A stretch of DNA of 8,101 bases, taken from positions 1-8,101 of the forward strand of contig JADGRS010000129.1 of the NCBI GenBank assembly GCA_017880705.1. Direction: 5' to 3'. Of this stretch, positions 1 to 4,601 are shown one piece after another; position 1 is the stretch's first letter, and every line of letters begins with the position of its first letter. Made by a program: the position numbers and the translations under genes. The notes under the pieces were generated by a model. That model ran no database searches. It saw only the letters and a program-made list of their open reading frames with translations, and was not told where the DNA came from. This stretch comes from Burkholderiales bacterium. Its GTDB lineage: Bacteria > Pseudomonadota > Gammaproteobacteria > Burkholderiales > Usitatibacteraceae.

Positions 1-2
1 CG

Positions 3-392
3 ATCCTCGGGCTCGCCGCGGCGCGATTGCTGTGGAGGCTCGGCCATCGCCCGCCGCCCCTTCCCCGCGGCATGAAGCCGTGGGAAGCGCGCGCCGCGGC
101 CGCGACGCACGTGCTGCTCTACGCGCTCTTCTTCGCGGCGCCGCTCTCCGGCTGGCTCTTCAGCTCCGCCGCGGGCTTCCAGACGGTATATCTCGGCGTG
201 CTGCCGATACCCGATCTCCTGTCCAAGAACAAGGAACTCGCGGACACTCTCAGGATCCTCCACCACTGGATCAACTACACGATGGCGGCGGTCATCGTCC
301 TGCATGTCGGCGCGGCCCTGAAGCACCACTTCATCGACCGTGACGACGTGCTCACCCGAATGCTTCCGATCACCCGACCGAGGGCTGAATGA
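3..392 (+). CDS. Cytochrome b561 family protein, C-terminal part (5' end outside window)
   Basis: This is a membrane-embedded di-heme b-type cytochrome that would carry electrons from the quinone pool in the inner membrane. Only the last 129 codons are visible, in the phase starting at base 3; the usual family length is about 175-190 residues, so roughly the first third is missing. An ATHVLLYALFFAAPLSGW segment is a membrane helix with a likely heme-ligand His. An LHHWINYTMAAVIVLHVGAA helix follows, then KHHF, the typical family ending with further His ligands. The loop between (YLGVLPIPDL) also fits the family. The TGA stop at 390-392 overlaps the ATG of the next gene at 389, which suggests translational coupling. 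Its neighbours are YceI genes, as in the E. coli yceJ-yceI pair. The family call is strong; the exact electron donor and acceptor cannot be read. Confidence 0.9.
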   Translation: MLGLAAARLLWRLGHRPPPLPRGMKPWEARAAAATHVLLYALFFAAPLSGWLFSSAAGFQTVYLGVLPIPDLLSKNKELADTLRILHHWINYTMAAVIVLHVGAALKHHFIDRDDVLTRMLPITRPRAE

Positions 393-1033
393 GAACCTTG
401 AACCATGGAGACCACAGAGAAGGGCGCATTGATACCCGCGCGATCGTAAGCATTGGGCAGCCGAGACTTGGGTTTCCTCTGCGATCTCTGTGGTCTCTGT
501 GGTTCATGCTTTTTGCTGCATTCGCGTCGGCCGCGGCCGCGCAGCAGAAGGTCGACGCGGCGAAGAGCCGCATCCGCTTCGAGACGAAGCAGATGAACGT
601 TCCCGTCGAAGGCGCCTTCAGGAAGTTCGACGGCAGTGTTGCATTCGATCCCGCGAAGCCCGACGCGACGAAGGCCGAGTTCGAGGTCGACCTCGGATCG
701 ATCGACCTCGGCTCCGACGAGGGCAACACCGAGGTCAAGCGCAAGGCGTGGCTCAATATCGACGCGTTTCCGAAGGCGAAATTCGTCGCGGCTTCGGTGA
801 AGTCCCTCGGGGGGAACAAGTTCGAGGCGCGCGGGCCGCTGACCATCAAGGGCGTCACCCAGGACATCGTCGCGCCCTTCTCGATGACCGAAGCCGGCGG
901 CGCGCGCATAGTCGAGGGAGAATTCACTCTGAAGCGACTCCAGTACAAGATCGGCGAAGGGCCCTGGGCGGACACCGAGACCGTCGCCGACGAGGTCGTC
1001 GTCCGCTTTCACTTTGCCATCCCCACCAAGTAA
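389..1033 (+). CDS. YceI-domain exported protein with repeat-derived signal peptide
   Basis: This is a periplasmic YceI-like beta-barrel (lipocalin-like) protein; members of the family bind polyisoprenoids or quinone-like lipids. The 214-residue reading starts at ATG 389, inside the ATGA overlap with the cytochrome gene. Residues 1-28 carry several Arg, residues about 31-50 are hydrophobic (SLWSLWFMLFAAFASAAA), and cleavage is likely after A51 (AAA|QQKVD). The mature part shows family features: SRIRFETKQMNVPVEGAF, then AWLNIDAFPKAKF, then GPLTIKGVTQDIVAPF. The first 40 residues lie almost wholly in an inverted repeat (399-506), which makes the start uncertain. ATG 506 would give a 175-residue protein with a very short signal lacking any basic residue, so I prefer 389. 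It probably works with the neighbouring cytochrome b561 in quinone-linked periplasmic redox or lipid binding, which is an inference from context. Confidence 0.85.
   Translation: MRTLNHGDHREGRIDTRAIVSIGQPRLGFPLRSLWSLWFMLFAAFASAAAAQQKVDAAKSRIRFETKQMNVPVEGAFRKFDGSVAFDPAKPDATKAEFEVDLGSIDLGSDEGNTEVKRKAWLNIDAFPKAKFVAASVKSLGGNKFEARGPLTIKGVTQDIVAPFSMTEAGGARIVEGEFTLKRLQYKIGEGPWADTETVADEVVVRFHFAIPTK
399..506. repeat. Dispersed inverted repeat, copy 1
   Basis: A 22-bp arm at 399-420 (core GAACCATGGAGACCACAGAG) pairs with a complementary arm at 485-506; 20 of 22 positions match. The 64-nt loop is unrelated to that of copy 2 (2802-2916). The left boundary extends to the shared ACCTTGAACCA starting at 395. 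The copy begins 6 bases after the stop of the cytochrome gene and ends at the A of an in-frame ATG in the YceI gene. I know similar ACCACAGAGA-type dispersed repeats informally as a source of spurious NHRDHRD-like peptides in many bacterial genomes. No transposase is visible, so mobility is unproven. Confidence 0.85.
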
Positions 1034-1037
1034 GGAG
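1032..1037 (+). promoter_or_regulatory. Ribosome binding site of second YceI gene
   Basis: AAGGAG lies 6 bases before ATG 1044 and overlaps the TAA stop (1031-1033) of the preceding YceI gene. This strong Shine-Dalgarno sequence decides the start in favour of ATG 1044 over an in-frame TTG at 1014, and it suggests coupled translation of the two YceI genes. Confidence 0.8.
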
Positions 1038-1043
1038 CTTTCC

Positions 1044-1613
1044 ATGAAACGATTCATCCTTCCCGCCTTCGCGGCGCTCGCCGTCGCGCTGCCCGCCGCC
1101 GCCGAGACGGAAACCTACACCGTCGACCCGGCGCACACGCGCCCCACCTACGAGGTCCTGCACTTCGGCTACTCGCTGCAGCGCGGGCGATTCGACAAGA
1201 CGAGCGGGAAGATCACGCTCGATGTTGCGGCGAAGAAGGGAAGCGCCGACATCACCATCGACGCCGCGTCGATCGACAGCGGCATCCCCAAGCTCGACGA
1301 TCACCTGAAGAGCGAGGACTTCTTCAACGTCGCGAAAAATCCGCTCATCACCTTCAAGTCGGGCAATTTCGCCTTCGACGGCGACAATGTGAAGAGCGCC
1401 ACGGGCGAGCTCACCATGAACGGCATCACCCGGCCGGTGACGCTCACCGCCAACATCTTCAAGTGCGCACCGCACCCCATGACCAAGAAGAAGCAGTGCG
1501 GCGGCGATTTCGTGACGACCCTCAAGCGCAGCGACTTCGGCATGAAGTACGCCCTGGGGCCCCTCGCCGACGAGGTGACGCTGCACATCCCGGTCGAGTC
1601 GATCAAGGACTGA
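1044..1613 (+). CDS. yceI: YceI family periplasmic protein (second, classical copy)
   Basis: A 189-residue secreted YceI protein, close to the length of E. coli YceI (about 190). The start at 1044 is set by AAGGAG upstream and by a textbook signal peptide: MKR, then a hydrophobic stretch, with cleavage after A20 (AAA|ETETY). The mature protein begins YTVDPAHT, the usual family opening. HFGYSLQRGRFDKTSG, DDHLKSEDFFNVAKNP and GELTMNGITRPVTL follow, all matching conserved YceI blocks of the barrel. The family binds polyisoprenoid or quinone-type lipids in its barrel; the physiological role is poorly defined. Two Cys (141 and 152) flank a Lys-rich loop (CAPHPMTKKKQC) and could form a disulfide in the periplasm. 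The gene sits 10 bases after the first YceI gene, downstream of cytochrome b561. The two YceI copies are clearly divergent in sequence, so this is not a recent duplication. Confidence 0.93.
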   Translation: MKRFILPAFAALAVALPAAAETETYTVDPAHTRPTYEVLHFGYSLQRGRFDKTSGKITLDVAAKKGSADITIDAASIDSGIPKLDDHLKSEDFFNVAKNPLITFKSGNFAFDGDNVKSATGELTMNGITRPVTLTANIFKCAPHPMTKKKQCGGDFVTTLKRSDFGMKYALGPLADEVTLHIPVESIKD

Positions 1614-1620
1614 GCGCGGC

Positions 1621-1625
1621 GGGAG
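1621..1625 (+). promoter_or_regulatory. Candidate ribosome binding site for ATT start
   Basis: GGGAG lies 5 bases upstream of the ATT codon at 1631, a normal Shine-Dalgarno spacing, and 8 bases after the stop of the second YceI gene. There is no comparable purine run before GTG 1718. This favours starting translation at 1631. Confidence 0.5.
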
Positions 1626-1630
1626 TCTAG

Positions 1631-2791
1631 ATTCTTTCGTCGCACTTCACGCGCTTCCGGGAGGCCAACCCCGGCCGGCTGCATTTCGCCGCCCACAGCC
1701 ATCATCCATGGCCCGACGTGACCGAGGCCGCCCACGCGCGTTACTGGAGCGATTCCGCGACGCTGGCCGACCGCAAGTGGGAGCGCGTGTTCGGCGAGGT
1801 GGTGCCGGCGGCGCAGCAGCACGTCGCGCGCCTGCTGTCGTTGTCGGATCCGAGGCAGGTCGCGTTCGCGCCGAACACCCACGAGTTCGTGTCGCGAATC
1901 TACTCGTGCTTCGATGCGGCGCGGCCACTGCGGGTGCTCGCGAGCGCAAGCGAGTTTCACAGCTTCCGGCGCCAGACGCGTCGGCTGCGGGAGGCGGGCC
2001 GACTCGTCGTCGAGGAAATCTCCGCGACGCCCTGGGAGACCTTCACGGAGCGCTTCGCGGCGGCGGCGCACGCTTCGTACTGGGACCTGGTGTGGCTCTC
2101 CCACGTCTTCTTCGATTCCGCGTTCGTGGTCACCGGGATCGAGACGATTTGCGATGCGGCGCCGCGCGACGCGCTCGTGTGCATCGACGGCTATCACGCC
2201 TTCTGCGCCCTGCCGGTCGATCTGTCGCGCCTGCACCGGCGTGCTTTCTACATCGCGGGCGGCTACAAGTACGCGATGTCGGGGGAAGGCGCGTGCTTCC
2301 TCGCGATTCCTCCGGGCTGCGACCTGCGCCCGGCCGACACCGGATGGTTTGCCTCTTTCGATACGTTGAGCTCGGCGCCCGGGGCCGTCGTGCCGTACGC
2401 GAGCGACGCCTTTCGCTTCTGGGGCGCGACCTTCGATTCCTCCGGTCTGTACCGATTCAACGCGGCGATGGATTGGCTCCTCTCGACGGGAACCACCATC
2501 GACGACGTGCACCGGCACTCGGTGCGGATGCAGAAGCATTTCCTCGACGGCCTCGCGCGGCTCGGGAGGTCGTCGCTCGGCGCGCGCCACCTGGTTCCAT
2601 CCGCCGGCGCCCCGCGCGGAAATTTTCTCGCGTTCGACGTCGACGATGCCGAGGCGCTGCAGGCGCGCCTCGTCGCCCAGGATGTCGTCATCGACCGCCG
2701 CGAGCGGCGGCTTCGCTTCGGCTTCGGCGTCTATCATGACGAGGCCGAGGTCGATCGGCTGCTCGATGCGGTGGCGCGAGCGCTAGGATGA
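1631..2791 (+). CDS. PLP-dependent class-V aminotransferase / kynureninase-like enzyme, probable ATT start
   Basis: This is a cytoplasmic fold-type I PLP enzyme. The presumed Schiff-base Lys lies in GGYKYAMSGEG, about residue 213 from the ATT start (184 from GTG 1718). The cofactor-contacting Asp/His lies in CIDGYHAF about 25 residues earlier. A substrate-domain motif follows (RFWGATFDSSGLYRF), and the C-terminal small domain ends with RLRFGFGVYHDEAEVDRLL. The substrate cannot be read: the family includes kynureninases, cysteine desulfurase-like and other aminotransferase-V proteins, and no kynurenine-pathway genes are nearby. The first in-frame ATG/GTG start would be GTG 1718. However, the frame is open back to TAG 1628-1630, and the 29 codons from ATT 1631 encode FREANPGRLHFAAHSHHPWP, which looks like the conserved N-terminus of these enzymes. 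A start at 1631 gives 386 residues. The gap to the YceI gene is 17 bases, so it is probably in the same operon. Confidence 0.8.
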   Translation: MLSSHFTRFREANPGRLHFAAHSHHPWPDVTEAAHARYWSDSATLADRKWERVFGEVVPAAQQHVARLLSLSDPRQVAFAPNTHEFVSRIYSCFDAARPLRVLASASEFHSFRRQTRRLREAGRLVVEEISATPWETFTERFAAAAHASYWDLVWLSHVFFDSAFVVTGIETICDAAPRDALVCIDGYHAFCALPVDLSRLHRRAFYIAGGYKYAMSGEGACFLAIPPGCDLRPADTGWFASFDTLSSAPGAVVPYASDAFRFWGATFDSSGLYRFNAAMDWLLSTGTTIDDVHRHSVRMQKHFLDGLARLGRSSLGARHLVPSAGAPRGNFLAFDVDDAEALQARLVAQDVVIDRRERRLRFGFGVYHDEAEVDRLLDAVARALG

Positions 2792-2801
2792 TCGAACACC
2801 T

Positions 2802-2916
2802 TGAACCACAGAGACCACAGAGACCGCAGAGAAACCGTTGAAAGTGAAAATGACCGAGAAGGTTCGAACGACAAGACCTGCCTTTCCTCTGTGGTCCCTG
2901 TGGTCTCTGTGGTTCA
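2802..2916. repeat. Dispersed inverted repeat, copy 2
   Basis: Arms at 2802-2834 and 2884-2916 pair over 33 positions with 3 mismatches, enclosing a 49-nt loop. The core is GAACCACAGAGACCACAGAG. It is longer and better preserved than copy 1 (399-506). It starts 10 bases after the aminotransferase stop and ends at the A of an in-frame ATG inside the binding-protein gene. The right arm, read as codons, gives FPLWSLWSLWFM, the signal-peptide core of the next gene. As RNA it would form a long stable hairpin that could attenuate read-through or restrict access to the starts in its loop (TTG 2838, GTG 2844, ATG 2850). Confidence 0.9.
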
Positions 2917-3851
2917 TGGTCTCCTGCTTCGCCTTCGGCGCGCAGGCGCAGACCTATCCGTCGAAGCCGATCCGCTTCGTGGTTCCCTACCCCGCGGGAG
3001 GACCGCTCGACACCGTCGCGCGCCTGCTCGGCCAGAAGGTAGCCGAGAGTATTCACCAGCCCGTCATCGTCGACAACAAGCCCGGCGCGGGAGGCAACAT
3101 CGGCGCCGATGCCGTGGCGAAGGCCGCGCCCGACGGCTACACGATCCTCATGGGGGCGGTCGCGACCCACGCCATCAATCCCACGCTCTACGCCGCCATT
3201 CCGTATGATCCGGTCAAGGACTTCATCCCCGTGACCCAGATCGCCTCGACGCCGAACGTTCTCGTCGTGAATCCCGCGGTTCCCGCCGCCAACGTGCGCG
3301 AATTCATCGCGTACGCGAAGGCGAATCCGGGCAAGCTGAATTTCGGCTCGGGCAGCACCGGGAGCGCGGGCCACCTAGCGGGGGAGCTCTTCAAGACGAT
3401 GGCGGGAATCGACATGACCCACGTGCCGTACAAGGGAGCCGCGCCCGCCATGAACGATCTCATCGGCGGGCAGATCCAGTTGATGTTCGACAACCTGAGC
3501 TCCTCGCTCGCGCAGATGCGCGCGGGCAAGGTGCGCGCGCTCGCCGTGACGACCGCCAGGCGCTCGGCGCTCGCGCCGGACCTGCCGACCATCGCCGAGT
3601 CGGGATTGCCCGGCTTCGACATCAACACGTGGTTCGGAATCTTCGTGCCCGCGCGCACGCCGCGCGAAATCGTGGATCGGCTGCACGGCGAGTTCACGAA
3701 AGCGCTCGCCACGCCCGACGTCCGCGAGAAGATGCTGAACCTCGGCGCCGAGCCCGTCGGCAGCACGCCGGCGGAGTTCGCCGCTTATATCCGGGCCGAG
3801 GGCGACAAGTACGCCCGCGTCATCAAGGCCTCGGGGGCAAGGGCCGACTGA
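2850..3851 (+). CDS. Bug/TctC family tripartite tricarboxylate transporter substrate-binding protein
   Basis: A periplasmic solute receptor of the Bug (TctC) family, which captures carboxylates or similar small organic acids for TctAB-type carriers or for sensing. From ATG 2850 it has 333 residues. A basic n-region (MTEKVRTTR) precedes the hydrophobic core FPLWSLWSLWFMVSCFAF, with likely cleavage after A33 (AQA|QTYPSKP). Family blocks follow in order: YPSKPIRFVVPYPAGG, DNKPGAGGNIGADAVAKA, DGYTILMG, NFGSGSTGSAGHLAGELF, HVPYKGAAPAMNDLIGGQ and LPTIAESGLPGFD. The start is uncertain: TTG 2838 and GTG 2844 are in frame, while ATG 2916 would give an 11-residue signal without charge. The signal peptide is encoded by an inverted-repeat arm. 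A Cys at residue 26 makes a poor lipobox (MVSC), so lipoprotein export is possible but less likely. There are no TctA/TctB genes here, which is common for orphan Bug receptors. The ligand is unknown. Confidence 0.93.
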   Translation: MTEKVRTTRPAFPLWSLWSLWFMVSCFAFGAQAQTYPSKPIRFVVPYPAGGPLDTVARLLGQKVAESIHQPVIVDNKPGAGGNIGADAVAKAAPDGYTILMGAVATHAINPTLYAAIPYDPVKDFIPVTQIASTPNVLVVNPAVPAANVREFIAYAKANPGKLNFGSGSTGSAGHLAGELFKTMAGIDMTHVPYKGAAPAMNDLIGGQIQLMFDNLSSSLAQMRAGKVRALAVTTARRSALAPDLPTIAESGLPGFDINTWFGIFVPARTPREIVDRLHGEFTKALATPDVREKMLNLGAEPVGSTPAEFAAYIRAEGDKYARVIKASGARAD

Positions 3852-4288
3852 TGGTCCAGCGCATCGTATGGATCTTCTCGCTCGCCGGCGCGCTTATCTT
3901 CGCCGGCCTCACGATCGTGCTGCTCTCGGATCATTCGCACCTGCGCATCCCGGCGATCGCGGGACTCGTCACGTTCGGCGTCGTGGTGCTCTCATACCTC
4001 GGCGGCATCGAAGGCGGCCTCGCGTTGCACGACCAGGTCGGCACGGAGAAGACGCGCGCCGTCTCGTTGTGCCTGAGCACGCTGCCGGCGCTCGCGGCCT
4101 GGGGCGTGCTGTGGCTGGGGTCGCCCCAGCAGCAGATCGGCGCATCGATCGCGCTCTTCATCGCCGTGTGGTGCGCCGACCTCTGGCTCGCCCGCCACGG
4201 ATTGATCCCGTCCTGGTTCGTGGACATGCGCACCGCGGTCACCGCGTTGGTCTGCGTGATCCTCGGGATCGCCTACTGGCTTCTCTAG
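3851..4288 (+). CDS. Small integral membrane protein, DUF3429-like
   Basis: A 145-residue inner-membrane protein of unknown function. Its ATG at 3851 shares a base with the TGA stop (3849-3851) of the binding-protein gene, so translation is probably coupled. About four or five hydrophobic helices can be seen: IVWIFSLAGALIFAGLTIVL, IPAIAGLVTFGVVVLSYL, a central one around LPALAAWGVLWLG, IGASIALFIAVWCADLWLA, and the C-terminal VTALVCVILGIAYWLL. The motifs LGGIEGGLAL and ARHGLIPSWFVDMR fit my memory of the DUF3429 family, which has no assigned activity. The same frame is open upstream to 3629, but that stretch lies inside the Bug gene and its composition is not membrane-like, so I reject the longer start. 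Whether it works with the Bug receptor is unknown; it does not resemble TctB or TctA. Confidence 0.85.
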   Translation: MVQRIVWIFSLAGALIFAGLTIVLLSDHSHLRIPAIAGLVTFGVVVLSYLGGIEGGLALHDQVGTEKTRAVSLCLSTLPALAAWGVLWLGSPQQQIGASIALFIAVWCADLWLARHGLIPSWFVDMRTAVTALVCVILGIAYWLL

Positions 4289-4300
4289 GCCGGCTATCGC

Positions 4301-4375
4301 CTCATCGAAGTGGGGGTGAAGCTCGACCCGGCCATGGCGATCGCTTCATTGAAGTGGGGGTGAACCTCGACCCGG
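4301..4375. repeat. Two direct copies of a 31-nt element end
   Basis: Positions 4301-4331 and 4345-4375 match at 28 of 31 positions, offset by 44 bases. Both contain GAAGTGGGGGTGAA followed by CTCGACCCGG. The second copy is the left end of the large palindrome (4345-4588), and an inverted third copy forms its right end (about 4558-4588). The first copy therefore looks like an extra end, left by a partial duplication or by an earlier insertion of the same element. Confidence 0.8.
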
Positions 4376-4588
4376 GGGACCACGACCTTTCAACCGGGAG
4401 AGAACTCGCTACTTACAATGGCGCTCGAATTCCTTTGAGTTCTTCTCCTGTGCGATGAGCGGGGCACCCCCTCTCGCCGCAGAAAAGAAGAAGCGCAAGG
4501 AATTCGAGGGCAAATCGTAAGAAGCGAGATCTCTCCCCGTCGAAAGGCCGAGGTCCCCCGGGTCGAGCTTCATCCCGAGTTCGATGGA
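4345..4588. repeat. 244-bp imperfect palindrome, MITE-like intergenic element
   Basis: The gene-free stretch 4289-4601 is filled largely by this element. The left arm from 4345 and the reverse complement of the right arm from 4588 align along nearly their whole length, about 80 percent identical by eye with a single 1-nt indel near 4420. Perfect blocks include CCCGGGGGAC (4371-4380) with GTCCCCCGGG (4553-4562), and CTCGAATTCCTT (4424-4435) with AAGGAATTCGAG (4497-4508). The centre is near 4466 at GGGGCACCCC. It lies between the ends of two convergent genes and stops 13 bases short of the peptidase stop codon. It has no convincing gene. It may be a miniature non-autonomous element; as RNA from either strand it would fold into a long hairpin, so it may act as a bidirectional terminator. 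No U-tract typical of intrinsic terminators is seen. Confidence 0.85.
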
Positions 4589-4601
4589 TGGCGCGAAGAA
4601 C

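Noticed and set aside
399..506. Possible CRISPR-like repeat, because ACCACAGAGA-type units recur here and at 2802-2916
   Set aside because: There are only two copies, each an inverted pair. They are 2.4 kb apart with no regular spacing or spacers, and no cas genes are present.
1301..2737. Minus-strand open frame of 478 codons across YceI and the PLP enzyme
   Set aside because: It spans two well-supported plus-strand genes, is Arg-rich and low in complexity, and shows no family motif.
2925..2930. Lipoprotein signal (lipobox) at Cys 26 of the Bug receptor
   Set aside because: MVSC lacks the usual Leu/Val/Ile at -3, and a better signal peptidase I site (AQA|QTYP) follows, matching the normal mature start of the family.
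2801..3208. Plus-strand 135-codon frame starting with MNHRDHRDRRE
   Set aside because: This peptide start is the typical spurious translation of the dispersed inverted repeat; the rest is an out-of-frame reading of the Bug receptor gene.
3629..3850. Upstream extension of the small membrane protein gene to 3629
   Set aside because: The extension is an out-of-frame reading of the Bug receptor gene with Arg-rich, non-membrane composition; ATG 3851 fits the overlap and the membrane topology.
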